Positions 16,401-24,913 of a DNA stretch of 33,515 nucleotides are shown here, piece by piece. A model generated the notes under the pieces. The model was not told the DNA's origin and searched no databases. It worked only from the letters and a program-made list of their open reading frames with translations. The position numbers and the translations under genes are program-made. The DNA comes from Acidobacteriaceae bacterium (GTDB lineage Bacteria; Acidobacteriota; Terriglobia; Terriglobales; Acidobacteriaceae): assembly GCA_027307045.1 (NCBI GenBank), contig DAHUXR010000038.1:4856-38370 (forward strand), in the 5' to 3' direction. Positions within the stretch are counted from its first letter, which is position 1; the number at the start of each line of letters is the position of its first letter.

Positions 16401-19400
16401 GAGGCTTATGCGCATCAGGAATATCCATTTGATTTACTGGTGCAACGGTTGGCGCCTGCGCGCGACGCCGGCCAGCTTCCGATGATCCAGGCATTCTTTG
16501 CGGACATTCCGCAGACAGAGCCGCAGGTTATTGAAGGGCTGCGCTTTACACCTGTAGATGTCAGCAATGGCATGGCGGCAGGCGTGGGCGGACGCAAACT
16601 GCCGGTGGGACTGGGCATGGTCTGCCATGACAACGGCGGCGGAAAGCTGGCCTGGCGTTTTCTGTTCCGCGCCGACCATTTTGCTGTTGAGACGGCACAA
16701 CGCCTGGCGCGACAGTTTAAAGCGTTTCTTGCCAATCTGGCAAAACAACCAGATGCGCCGCTCTCCAAAATTTCAACAGTAAATGTTCACGGCAATGAGA
16801 TTGCGCTTGAGCACATCCCCGGTAGAAAAGAGTTTCCGCTTTCCTTCAACCAGCGCGACATGTGGTTCCAAAGGCAGATCCACACCGAAGCCGGGCTCAA
16901 CAATCTGGGTGCGCTGGTTTCACTTACTGGCCCGTTGGACGTGGAACGTTTTCGCCAGGCATTGCATGCCGTGGTGAACAGACACGACACGCTGCGCACT
17001 GTCTTTGCTGAACGTGATGGAGTGCCATATCAAAAAGTGCTGCCATCCGTGGAAGCAGAGTTTAAGGTAGTTGATCTCTCTGGACACAGCGAAGAAGAGC
17101 AGGCACTGCTTGTTGAAAAAAGACATTATGAGGTCATAGGCAAGGCATATGACTTTGCTGCAGGCCCCTTGTTCCGCATTGAAATTCTGCGCTTGCGGGA
17201 AGAAAAACATGTTCTAATTTTTGCCTTCAGCCACATGATTCTTGACGGCGTCTATATGGCTGATCTGTTTGAACAGGCTGCAACAGCTTATGAAATGCTG
17301 TTGGCTGGAAAGCCTGCCAACCTGCCATCGCTCAATATTCAATATCAGGATTTTGCCGCCTGGCAGAATGAACGGCTGAAACAGGGCTTGCTGGAACATC
17401 ACCAGAGTTACTGGCAACAACAATTGCAGTCGCCACTGCCGGCGATGAGTCTGCCGAGCGACAAAGACACGCGTTCTGTTCACAGCTTTGAATTGGGCTT
17501 CACGCAGTGGGTGGTGCGGGACGAGATTTTCAAAGGCCTTAAAACGTTTCGCAAGCGCTACCGTACCACAATGTTCCGTACAGTTCTTGCAGGCTTTGAA
17601 GTGATGCTGCGCAAGGTCCTGGGCGAACAGGAATTGCTTTTGGGTATTGCGTTTTCCACCCTGCCGGCGCATGTCAGCCAGGTCTTGGGATTCTTTGGCC
17701 ATGCAGTGCCAGTTCGCACCACTCTTGATGACCAGCAGCCTTTTACCAAGGTGCTGGCAGACGTGAACAGCATAATCAATCGGGCCCAGGAGCATCTGGA
17801 GTATCCGCTGTGTGAAGCTGTGCGGGGAATGCAGATCAATCGCGACCCGCAGCGCCCATTGTTTCCCGTGGTGGTATCACAAGTCAGGGACCTTGATCGT
17901 ACAGTCGGCGACTTGCGTATAAGAATGGACCTACGTCCCGTGCATGCCGGGGTGTATCACCTGTGGCTCACGATTCTTGAGAGCAAAGACGCTCTGACTC
18001 TTGGTTTTTATTACAACCGTGAAGTGTTGGAAGGCCATCCATTGGCCATGATTCAGGGTTGCCTGAATGAATTGCTGGGCCAGATTGCGGCCAATCCTGA
18101 AGTGCCGATTGGCGATCTGGGAATCGTTTCTTCCGCGGAACAAAAGAAAGTTTTGACGCAGCTTGCCGGGGTGATCGACTCACCCACTCACGGCGCGCAG
18201 GGAATAGCTGCTCGTATTGAATGCCATGCACAAACCACGCCTCACGCGATCGCGGCAGCTTGCGGCAAAGAAAAGCTGAGTTATGAACAGCTCAATCAAA
18301 ACGCAAACCGCTTGGCGCACTGGCTCCGTGCGCAGGGTGTGGGCAGGGAATCGAGGGTGGGTATTTTCGGAACTCGCGGTTTAGACATGCTCGCTACTCT
18401 GCTGGGTGTTATGAAAGCCGGAGCTGCTTTTATTCCTCTGGATCCAGAACACCCGAATGGGCGCTTGAACAAAATTCTTACCAAAGCAAAGATTGATGTT
18501 CTGGCGACAAATGCCGAGCTTGTCACGCGTAGCTGTGAGCTTGTAGCCGGGCTGCCAGCACCGCCGAGACTAATTTGTTGGAACACTCTTTCGGCACAAA
18601 ATGAGGTTGCGAATCCATTGATCTGGGCAGGACAGCCAGCTTCAAACCCGGATTGCATCAACACGTTGAGCGACCTTGCTTATGTATGCCACACCTCTGG
18701 ATCTACAGGTGTTCCAAAAGGTGCAATGGTTGAGCACCGCGGCATGTTGAATCATCTTCTGGCCAAGATCAACTTCCTGAAGCTGGATAAACACAGTGTG
18801 GTCGCACAAAATGCCTCGCATTGCTTTGATATTTCTATCTGGCAATTTTTCGCGGCATTGCTGGCAGGCGGCAAGGTTGTCATTTATCCACCAGAGTCGC
18901 TCCTGCATTCAGGCTCAATGCTTGCGCTGGTGGAGCAGGATGGAATTAGTGTACTGGAAACTGTGCCCAGTCTGTTGGAGATGATGCTGAACGGTTTGCC
19001 TGCCGGGGTAAAGCTGCCACAGCTTCGTCATCTGATTTCCAATGCTGAACTCTTGCCTGTGCCGCTTTGCCGCCGCTGGGCCCAGAGATTTCCGCATGTA
19101 GCTCTGGTAAATACCTATGGAGCCACGGAATGTTCTGACGATACAACCCACCAGACTGTTCAGGATGTAGCAAAAGCAACAGTCCGCATACCTGTGGGGC
19201 GATCCATAGCCGGATCACAACACTATGTTCTTGATCGTGACTTGAGGCCGCGGCCTGCGGGCTGTGCAGGGCAGATTGCTATTGCCGGCGATGTTGTTGG
19301 CCGCGGTTATCTGGCTGATCCAGCCACAACGGCGCGCTCGTTCGTGCCTGATCCATTCCGTGCAGACGGAAGCAGACTTTATCTCACCGGCGATCTTGGC

Positions 19401-20855
19401 CGCTGGAACTCGACAGACGAATTGGAATTTTTAGGCCGCACAGACAATCAAGTCAAGGTGCATGGCCATCGTGTAGAGCTTTCTGAGATTGAAGCTGCGC
19501 TGGCCAAAGTGCCTGGCTTACGGCAGGTTGCGATTATCGTTTCGAATGATAAGGGAGCGCAAAGATTGCTGGCTTATTGGGTTGGCGATGCCAGCGTGGA
19601 TGGAAACAGACTGCGTGAGCACGCCCGAAAAGAGCTGCCTGTTTATATGGTGCCCAGCGCATTCATTCAAATGCCCGCGTTGCCTCTTACCACTAACGGC
19701 AAGATTGATCGGAACGCTTTGCCAAAGCCGGCGGACTCCAATGCCAATGACTTTGTGCCGCCCAGAGATGAGGTTGAATTTAAGATCGCTAAACTCTGGC
19801 GCAATGAGCTGAACATTTCTGCGGTAAGCGTGTTCGATAATTTTTTTGAGCGTGGCGGGCACTCTCTCAAAGCAGTCTCGTTGATCAATCGGCTGCAAAA
19901 TGAATTCAAGATCAGCCTGCCTCTGCGGACTCTGTTTGACCACCAGACCATTGACAGCTTGAGCCGTGTCATTCGCAATCGCTGCCAGAATGCGGAGCAG
20001 GCACAACCCGCCGGGCGGCTTGTTCTTTTGCAAGCCGGTAGTTCATCGTCCCTGCCTTTGTTCCTTGTGCATCCACATGGAGGCACGGTTTTCTGCTATC
20101 AGGCACTGGTTTCTGCCTTGGGAGAGCAAGTTCCGATTTTCGGCATCCAGTGTCGGGGACTTGAAGAAGGTGAGCAACCGTGGTCTTCCATCTCCGGCAT
20201 GGCGGAGGAATATATCAAGGATATTCTTGGTGCACAGCCGCATGGGCCGTATCAAATTTGTGGATGGTCGCTTGGTGGTCCCGTCGCATTTGAAACGGCA
20301 AGACAGCTTGAAGCTGCCGGTCACAAAGTCAGCTTCCTTGGCATCTTTGATTCGGCCATTCCTGCCGCCAGCGGAAAAAACCTTGACCAGTTGCTGCCGC
20401 CGTCCGTGAGCGTGCAGGACTTCAATTCGGAAATGTCCATGGCCAACTTTGCGCGCTGGTTCTTCCGTGCTGATGAAAAGCAGCTTGAAGATTTGAGTGA
20501 TGCGCAAATTCTGGATTCATTGAAAGAAATGGCACAGCGCGCGGGAATGCTTCCTCCTGATGTTTCACCGGAAATGCTACAGCGGTTTATAGCTGTGGCC
20601 ATCAGCAGTGGTGTGGCGCTGTACCAGTATCAGCCACAAAACGCGGTTCAGGCCGATGTTGTTTTGTTCCGAGCGGCGGAGAGCCTGGTGGATGATCCGC
20701 AATGGTGGTCCCCCTGGACGAAAGGTTCGGTTGAAACCATCGCTGTTGAGGGATCGCACTATGACATGGTGTTCCCGCCGGCAGTGCAGTCACTGGCTGC
20801 GGCCTTAAAACAAAAACTTGGCACTACTTCTGGCGAGAGAGGTGGTGGAGTATGA
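13497..20855 (+). CDS. NRPS, C(dead)-A(remnant)-PCP-C-C-A-PCP-TE, 2452 residues
   Basis: The GTG start has AAGGAGG 4 nt upstream. Domains in order: C1 (about 25-455), where HHxxxDG reads H152-P153-ILL-D157-Q158, losing the catalytic His; an A-domain remnant (about 480-540); PCP1 with GGHSL (Ser595); C2 (about 652-1090) with HHILSDE (784-790); C3 (about 1110-1540) with SHMILDG (1245-1251, second His kept); a full A domain (about 1568-2080) with TSGSTG (1733-1738), FDISIW (Asp1778), YGATE and Lys2069; PCP2 with GGHSL (Ser2123); and a terminal thioesterase with GWSLGG (Ser2258) and His2421. The A-domain pocket, aligned by eye to GrsA, reads D-I-W-E-I-N-T-D-D-K. That is close to codes I recall for diaminobutyrate, and fits the diamino-acid genes downstream. 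Two adjacent C domains and an unserved PCP1 are abnormal. The stop overlaps the lyase gene by 4 bp. Confidence 0.96.
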   Translation: MSSSLVSGVPVNATAVPGGADDICALSPLQQEIFSDPDQANYIEQVIWGADLPLDGDLLKRSWNLLAQRHPVLRTLFRRARKQPVQVIRGAAQVSLALHNLKHESEEKKQQIIQQVTREEFAHTFDLAKGPIFRVSVFLLSDDSFKTLLSFHPILLDQKSVEVLSCEVSAIYAALLKNEAPPGQDAPAIKDFILWLKRQDSSEISRYREQRIKDAPATHFPTDHPQNSGNGKCTTRGVVFTHEMTSEIKKLAEQHGANVPEVLQAAWGLLLSRYTGLCKATFGLAVDGRPKEMRGVEIIAGRFAHTVPVTLEPQGAGSFKDLVISLRQQVQKLGGYSHLPFIQASASGASSSAKLFNTVFTTTALDAEKAGPHTEFVNSNAEDSAQIRLAVKTVQNERLQLAARFDEDIFASATIESLLSSFLQLITGIVADPQGASAQFGILSADEQLRVLGFAQGKAVDDEQIWKRLGIAKPASNAKFHVLEQQRLAPVSCLGEIAIGGLEADANEETGKWISDPFITGGKLYLTGKQGRWKWDGRLELTIPTEASAEEIGATRGNIAPVTDTEKLVAQVWQEVLEVERVGLKDDFFDLGGHSLNTIQIRSRLSQRLGIDVPLKTIFTNTGLEAQARAIAALTAGPIQTESLIPRLPDRKHYPVSHAQRRLWFLHRLDPDDRFYHTADYIMLEGPFNRPAFDQAFHALVERQEILRTSFTLIADEPMQQISENTLSIPFHDLSALGQEEQSREMKRLQDEVPKWLSNLEVPPVGALLVKLGEEKHAFILAIHHILSDEWSGQVVWRDLMELYSAACRKQDPRLPQVRIRYADFAVWQKERIEGGKLVESERYWLHRLRGELPKLKLPVETSDNGKKPTDLLNEVIETGPDLAEQLMRIGQAQDATPFMVKLALFKAFLSRITGQDDILLGSTTAGRDHPDIEPLIGLFVNVVALRTNLGGDPKFAEILKRVKQSCVEAYAHQEYPFDLLVQRLAPARDAGQLPMIQAFFADIPQTEPQVIEGLRFTPVDVSNGMAAGVGGRKLPVGLGMVCHDNGGGKLAWRFLFRADHFAVETAQRLARQFKAFLANLAKQPDAPLSKISTVNVHGNEIALEHIPGRKEFPLSFNQRDMWFQRQIHTEAGLNNLGALVSLTGPLDVERFRQALHAVVNRHDTLRTVFAERDGVPYQKVLPSVEAEFKVVDLSGHSEEEQALLVEKRHYEVIGKAYDFAAGPLFRIEILRLREEKHVLIFAFSHMILDGVYMADLFEQAATAYEMLLAGKPANLPSLNIQYQDFAAWQNERLKQGLLEHHQSYWQQQLQSPLPAMSLPSDKDTRSVHSFELGFTQWVVRDEIFKGLKTFRKRYRTTMFRTVLAGFEVMLRKVLGEQELLLGIAFSTLPAHVSQVLGFFGHAVPVRTTLDDQQPFTKVLADVNSIINRAQEHLEYPLCEAVRGMQINRDPQRPLFPVVVSQVRDLDRTVGDLRIRMDLRPVHAGVYHLWLTILESKDALTLGFYYNREVLEGHPLAMIQGCLNELLGQIAANPEVPIGDLGIVSSAEQKKVLTQLAGVIDSPTHGAQGIAARIECHAQTTPHAIAAACGKEKLSYEQLNQNANRLAHWLRAQGVGRESRVGIFGTRGLDMLATLLGVMKAGAAFIPLDPEHPNGRLNKILTKAKIDVLATNAELVTRSCELVAGLPAPPRLICWNTLSAQNEVANPLIWAGQPASNPDCINTLSDLAYVCHTSGSTGVPKGAMVEHRGMLNHLLAKINFLKLDKHSVVAQNASHCFDISIWQFFAALLAGGKVVIYPPESLLHSGSMLALVEQDGISVLETVPSLLEMMLNGLPAGVKLPQLRHLISNAELLPVPLCRRWAQRFPHVALVNTYGATECSDDTTHQTVQDVAKATVRIPVGRSIAGSQHYVLDRDLRPRPAGCAGQIAIAGDVVGRGYLADPATTARSFVPDPFRADGSRLYLTGDLGRWNSTDELEFLGRTDNQVKVHGHRVELSEIEAALAKVPGLRQVAIIVSNDKGAQRLLAYWVGDASVDGNRLREHARKELPVYMVPSAFIQMPALPLTTNGKIDRNALPKPADSNANDFVPPRDEVEFKIAKLWRNELNISAVSVFDNFFERGGHSLKAVSLINRLQNEFKISLPLRTLFDHQTIDSLSRVIRNRCQNAEQAQPAGRLVLLQAGSSSSLPLFLVHPHGGTVFCYQALVSALGEQVPIFGIQCRGLEEGEQPWSSISGMAEEYIKDILGAQPHGPYQICGWSLGGPVAFETARQLEAAGHKVSFLGIFDSAIPAASGKNLDQLLPPSVSVQDFNSEMSMANFARWFFRADEKQLEDLSDAQILDSLKEMAQRAGMLPPDVSPEMLQRFIAVAISSGVALYQYQPQNAVQADVVLFRAAESLVDDPQWWSPWTKGSVETIAVEGSHYDMVFPPAVQSLAAALKQKLGTTSGERGGGV
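14934..15116 (+). other. Fossil adenylation-domain segment inside the NRPS (A6-A7 region only)
   Basis: Residues about 480-540 of the NRPS read like the end of an A-domain core: HVLEQQRLAP, then GEIAIGG (A6, usually GELYIGG), then DPFITGGKLYLTGKQGRWKWDG (A7, usually YRTGDLGRW). The Asp of A7 that contacts ATP ribose is replaced by Lys. Nothing resembling A1-A5 precedes it and no A8-A10 follows, because the PCP begins directly after. It cannot activate an amino acid, so PCP1 must be loaded in trans or carry a transferred group. Confidence 0.8.
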
Positions 20856-22525
20856 AAAAAGAGCATGCCCTTGCATTTGAGGCCATGAACGGCGCAGCAG
20901 GAGTGGCAAAGAATCTGCAGGAAAAAGCCGTGGCAAGCCTGAGCTTTTCTCATTCGCGCTCGCGAGATGCGGTCGAGGTGAACGCGGCGCAGCCTGGACA
21001 TACCGAAAGTGTTGGGCGGCTTTCGCGTCCGCCAAACCCGGTTCTTTTTCGATTGCTTTATGAGAAGCAGTCAGCCCGTGATTTTGAAGAAGTTCTGCCG
21101 CATCTATTAAGGATTGACGCTGCCCATGTGGTGATGCTGGCACATGCGAAACTTCTTTCGCTCAATGTAGCTGCTGAACTACTCCGCGTAAACCGCAAGT
21201 TAGGGCATTTGGTAAAGCTCGGCAAAGAGGCTTTTCCAACCCGACCTCAACATCGCGGCTTTTATTTCCTTTATGAGCAGGAATACATCGACTGTCTAGG
21301 CAAACAGGTAGGGGGTGCCGCTCATCTGGCACGGAGCCGCAATGATATCAACGCCACGGTAACGCGGGTGCGCCTGCGCAACGAGTTATTGCGGCTTCTC
21401 GCAGAGTTCTGCAAGCTTGCGCACACCATGGCAGCAGCGGCACAAAAGCATTCTGACACGGTGATCAGCGGTTTTACCCACATGCAGCCTGCGCAACCGA
21501 GCACGCTTGGTCACTACATTTGCGCTGTGCTCTCAGAGTTGATGCGTTCGGCGGAAATGCTTGATTCCACCTATGAAATGGTGAATTGCTCGCCTATGGG
21601 CGCGGCTGCGGGCCTCGGTACCTCTTTTGCGATCGATCGTGGAGAAGTGGCCCAGTTTTTGGGATTTTCATCCGTCATTCTCAATTCGGCGGATGCAGTT
21701 GCCTCCCGCGATTATCTTGTTCATATCCTGAGCAGCATGGCGATGCTTGGCATCTCATTGACTCGCTTTGCTACGGATTGTCAAATCTGGTCGAGCGCGG
21801 CATACGGCTTTCTGGGCTGGGAGGATGACCTTGTAAGCACCAGTTCCATCATGCCGCAAAAGAGAAATGCTTTTGTGTGGGAAAACATTCGCGGCGAAGC
21901 CATTATGCCGATCGGTAGCCTGGTGAATACGCTGACCGGAATGAAGAACGTGTCATTTAACAACACAGTGGAGTTAAGCGCGGAAGCTTCTGGACACATC
22001 TGGCCGGCACTGAAAGCCATTTCGCAGGCCATGCAACTTGCACAACTTCTGATTGACCGCCTGCAGGTTTATCCCGAAAAGATGCTGGCGTTTCTGGAAG
22101 GCAAGCAGACCACAATGACCGCTGTGGCCGATCTGCTGGTTGCCCGTTATGGGCTTGCCTTTCGCACTGCGCATGATTGCGTGAGCCGGTTCATTAATAA
22201 ATATCCCGATATCCCTCCGGCAGATGAGATCGGTCCGATTCTGGAACGCATCATTGCAGAGGTTGCGCATATGTCATTGGATTTGGATCGGAACGAATTG
22301 GCAATGGCGTTGGATCCAATCACGACTGTCAACGTGGCGACATACGGTGGCGGGCCCAGCCCTTACGCGGTGCGGTCCCAGTTAAGGACATTGATTCGCC
22401 GAAGCAGCGCAATCGAGAGAAGGTTGAAGCTTCGTCGACAGGAACTGCGGTCAGCGGAACAAAAGTTGCAGGAGGCAGTTGAAGAAATTGTTGTTCAGAA
22501 TTCGAGCGGGGCTGGTAAATCATGA
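20852..22525 (+). CDS. Argininosuccinate-lyase-like enzyme (fumarase/aspartase superfamily)
   Basis: This 557-residue protein has the superfamily regions in order: ARSRND (160-165), GFTHMQPAQPSTLGHY (from 207), and the flexible catalytic-serine loop SSIMPQKRN (331-339). It is about 90 residues longer than ordinary argininosuccinate lyases, through an N-terminal leader and a basic C-terminal helix. The family eliminates fumarate from an aspartate adduct. It sits in the NRPS operon beside a threonine-kinase-like gene, and a cysteine-synthase-like gene is further on. I infer that it releases fumarate from an N-succinyl-type adduct to yield 2,3-diaminobutyrate, as proposed for the lyase homologues (Pac17-type) of pacidamycin and friulimicin clusters, rather than making arginine. 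The start ATG overlaps the NRPS stop (ATGA), and the stop overlaps the kinase start in the same way. Confidence 0.88.
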   Translation: MKKEHALAFEAMNGAAGVAKNLQEKAVASLSFSHSRSRDAVEVNAAQPGHTESVGRLSRPPNPVLFRLLYEKQSARDFEEVLPHLLRIDAAHVVMLAHAKLLSLNVAAELLRVNRKLGHLVKLGKEAFPTRPQHRGFYFLYEQEYIDCLGKQVGGAAHLARSRNDINATVTRVRLRNELLRLLAEFCKLAHTMAAAAQKHSDTVISGFTHMQPAQPSTLGHYICAVLSELMRSAEMLDSTYEMVNCSPMGAAAGLGTSFAIDRGEVAQFLGFSSVILNSADAVASRDYLVHILSSMAMLGISLTRFATDCQIWSSAAYGFLGWEDDLVSTSSIMPQKRNAFVWENIRGEAIMPIGSLVNTLTGMKNVSFNNTVELSAEASGHIWPALKAISQAMQLAQLLIDRLQVYPEKMLAFLEGKQTTMTAVADLLVARYGLAFRTAHDCVSRFINKYPDIPPADEIGPILERIIAEVAHMSLDLDRNELAMALDPITTVNVATYGGGPSPYAVRSQLRTLIRRSSAIERRLKLRRQELRSAEQKLQEAVEEIVVQNSSGAGKS

Positions 22526-23508
22526 TTGCTAAAGATCATAAACAGCAGACCAGGTGCATTGAAACTGTGGGCATGGGGCATTGTCCGCTGGTGCTGGGCG
22601 AATGTGTTCAGGGACAAACCAGCGACCGCAGGCATTTTCTTATTACCTCGCCGATTGGCCTGTTTTCATGGGTGGAATTCATTCGGCACCCGGATTATGA
22701 CAGTCTCTCGGTCGAGCCGGCGGCATGCTGGAAGGCGCGGACAGCGGTTGCCAATTATCTTGCTGAGCAGGGTTTACCGCAAACAGGTGTGTTGAGAATT
22801 TCTACGCCTATTGGTTCAGGCCAGGGCTTTGGGACCAGCACGGCGGACATCACAGCAGCTTTGCGCGCGGCTGCCGCAGCATGGAACCGCGAGATTTCGC
22901 CGGAAACAATCGCCCGTCATGCCATTGGCATTGAACCCAGCGATGGCTCCATGTATCCGGGGTGCGTGGCTTTTGCGCATCGGGAAGGCGTGCTCATTGA
23001 GCATTTGGGAACGCTGCCCAGTTTTGAGTCGCTCGTAATTTGCACCGGCGGAATGGTTGATACGCTGGAGTTTGATGGTCGCCGCAAGAACTTTCGCTAT
23101 TCAAACCGAGATGAATCGCAGCTAATGACGGCATGGTCGATGGTTCGTGAGGCAAACCGGACCTCTGATTCTCTTCTGCTGGCACGCGCTACGACAATCA
23201 GCGCGCAGATCAATGAACAGCTTTTGCCCAAACCATACTTCAAGGAGCTTGCGCAGTTTGTAAATCTGGGTGGTGCCGATGGCGTAATGGTGGCCCACAG
23301 CGGCACTGCTTTGGCGCTGGTCTTTGATCCTGGCCGCGCCAATTATGAAGACAGTTTTGCTGAAGGCAAGGAATTTATCGCTAGTTTGAGAGCGCCGTCA
23401 TGGTTTCATATATCAAATCGGTCAGTTCGCCAGCATATTTGTATCCAATATAATCCGCGGGCCTTTACCGCGGCGGCATCGGGCTCTGGAGTTTCAGCTT
23501 CGCTATGA
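22522..23508 (+). CDS. GHMP-family kinase, PduX-like L-threonine kinase
   Basis: This 328-residue GHMP kinase has the N-terminal CPLVLGECVQG (21-31), matching the substrate-side motif of PduX-type threonine kinases. The ATP-phosphate loop PIGSGQGFGTSTAD (96-109) follows, and a C-terminal glycine-rich GGADGVMVAHSG. PduX makes O-phospho-L-threonine for cobalamin. Here no cobalamin gene is nearby, and the gene is translationally coupled to the lyase. I infer that it activates threonine (or a related hydroxy amino acid) as a phosphate leaving group for the PLP synthase at 26884. The last gene of this plus-strand run, it faces the patatin gene tail to tail across 103 bp, in which I see no clear terminator stem. 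Confidence 0.87.
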   Translation: MIAKDHKQQTRCIETVGMGHCPLVLGECVQGQTSDRRHFLITSPIGLFSWVEFIRHPDYDSLSVEPAACWKARTAVANYLAEQGLPQTGVLRISTPIGSGQGFGTSTADITAALRAAAAAWNREISPETIARHAIGIEPSDGSMYPGCVAFAHREGVLIEHLGTLPSFESLVICTGGMVDTLEFDGRRKNFRYSNRDESQLMTAWSMVREANRTSDSLLLARATTISAQINEQLLPKPYFKELAQFVNLGGADGVMVAHSGTALALVFDPGRANYEDSFAEGKEFIASLRAPSWFHISNRSVRQHICIQYNPRAFTAAASGSGVSASL

Positions 23509-23611
23509 AATTGTGATGAATAAGAAATGTCTGGGCAACATGGAATCCACGAGGGGGCGGTTTTTGGCATGAAAAGGGTGAATTTGGTTTCTGCGAAGAT
23601 CGGGTGAGTGA

Positions 23612-24514
23612 TTACAGAACTCCCGGCACATATCCCTGCGTAAAGGTCTCAACTATTTCTGGATCTTGCTTTTTCTCAAACCAGTGAATGAGGTTAGGTA
23701 ATGCGGCGCGCATGGCTGTTTCACCGGCGCGAACCAGTTCGGCGGTACGATCAAAGTCGTCGTAGCGGAATTGTCTGATTTCCGGTTCCACAATCAGGTC
23801 AGATATTGACTGCCAGAGAAATCCGCTGCGTTGCTGGGCAATGGCAAAGGATTTTGCGACGATATCGAGGAGGTTACGAGGCCCCCCGAACCCGGATCGT
23901 TTGCGCAAATGCACAGCGATAATCCGCTCGGAGCCCATCTCACTCACAGGTTGAACAGGAACAGGATAGGCGAGACCACCGTCCACCAGCATGCGCCCAT
24001 CCATGTCAACCGGCGGAAAGACGCCGGGATAGGCACAGCTGGCGCGGACAGCTTCAGCCAGAGGGCCGGAGCGGAATACAACGCCTGCTCCATTGGAAAT
24101 TTCAGTTGCCGTAATGGCCAGAGGAATCTCCAGCTCTTCAAAGGTTTTGACCTTCAGAATCTTGTTGAGGAATGTGATCATTCTGTGGTTGGAGAAGAAG
24201 CCAAATCGGGAGATCGCCAAACGCGCGAAATGGCGGCGGCGCACATTTCCGGCAATTTGTTCTATCTCTCTGGCTGAGGCGCCAGCACAATAAATAGCCC
24301 CAATAAATGCTCCAACGCTGCTGCCGGCTACGAAGCTAATGGGGATATTTTCTTCGTCCAGGACTTTCAATACACCAATGTGAGCAATGCCGCGAGCAAA
24401 GCCTCCGCTCAAAGCCAGGCCAATCGCAGGGCCAGATTGTTTTCTGGCAAATGACAAGGGAAGAGTCCTGCCCAAATCGCGCACTGAGTGGATCGTTTTC
24501 GAAAGTGTGCTCAC
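23612..24514 (-). CDS. Patatin-like phospholipase (RssA/YchK-like)
   Basis: This 300-residue patatin-fold hydrolase has the oxyanion loop LSGGFARGIAHIG (35-47), the nucleophile elbow GSSVG (Ser66) and the catalytic dyad Asp in VDGG (Asp178). Such enzymes cleave acyl esters of phospholipids or other lipids at the membrane or in the cytoplasm. It is the only minus-strand gene in the right two thirds of the window, splitting the NRPS operon from ACP2/KS2, so it may be an insertion or a housekeeping gene trapped in the cluster. A role in supplying or trimming an acyl chain is possible but unproven. The start is a GTG at 24514 with a G-rich but not ideal site upstream; an inverted repeat lies just before it (24527-24543). 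Confidence 0.88.
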   Translation of the reverse strand: MSTLSKTIHSVRDLGRTLPLSFARKQSGPAIGLALSGGFARGIAHIGVLKVLDEENIPISFVAGSSVGAFIGAIYCAGASAREIEQIAGNVRRRHFARLAISRFGFFSNHRMITFLNKILKVKTFEELEIPLAITATEISNGAGVVFRSGPLAEAVRASCAYPGVFPPVDMDGRMLVDGGLAYPVPVQPVSEMGSERIIAVHLRKRSGFGGPRNLLDIVAKSFAIAQQRSGFLWQSISDLIVEPEIRQFRYDDFDRTAELVRAGETAMRAALPNLIHWFEKKQDPEIVETFTQGYVPGVL

Positions 24515-24913
24515 TCAACACCCCGCCGCCGGTTTGACCGGCGTCTACATGCGTATGTGCACGTGCCTGGCCATTGCTGCCCGAGAAATCCTAAAGATGC
24601 ATCTCTCTGTGTCCCTAGGAATGCCACACTGTTCCAAATGCAAGGCGGGGCCAAATATGGAATTTCACTGGGCAGACGCCATTCCAGTTTCGGTTCTGTT
24701 GCCCGCCGGCGAACAGCCATTGAGGAACGAAAATGGTAGGCATTAGAGAAGATTTGCACTTAAAGCGGCTAAAACATTGCGTTCCAGCAATCCACTGGGA
24801 ACCGCGGAGCAGCAAAAGATCATGGCAATACATTTGCACTGAAGATCAGCGCGCAGTCTCCAGCAAGAGCTGCTGAATCGGCTGCCGGCCTACTTTGTTA
24901 CGAGGAGAGCAAA
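24515..24913. promoter_or_regulatory. Divergent intergenic region, patatin gene and ACP2
   Basis: These 399 bp separate divergent genes and should hold two promoters. I see no convincing -35/-10 pairs. The visible structure is the perfect inverted repeat at 24527-24543 beside the patatin start. A strong GAGGAG site for ACP2 ends the region. Short open frames here lack ribosome binding sites. Confidence 0.4.
24527..24543. promoter_or_regulatory. Perfect 7-bp inverted repeat before the patatin gene
   Basis: CGCCGGT (24527-24533) and ACCGGCG (24537-24543) flank a 3-nt loop, 12 bp before the patatin GTG. In the patatin transcript it would be a stable GC-rich hairpin next to the ribosome binding site, able to limit translation. 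It could equally be a protein-binding operator. No T-run follows. Confidence 0.4.

Noticed and set aside
23509..23611. Possible terminator between convergent kinase and patatin genes (G-run followed by TTTTT)
   Set aside because: No complementary stem precedes the T-run on either strand.
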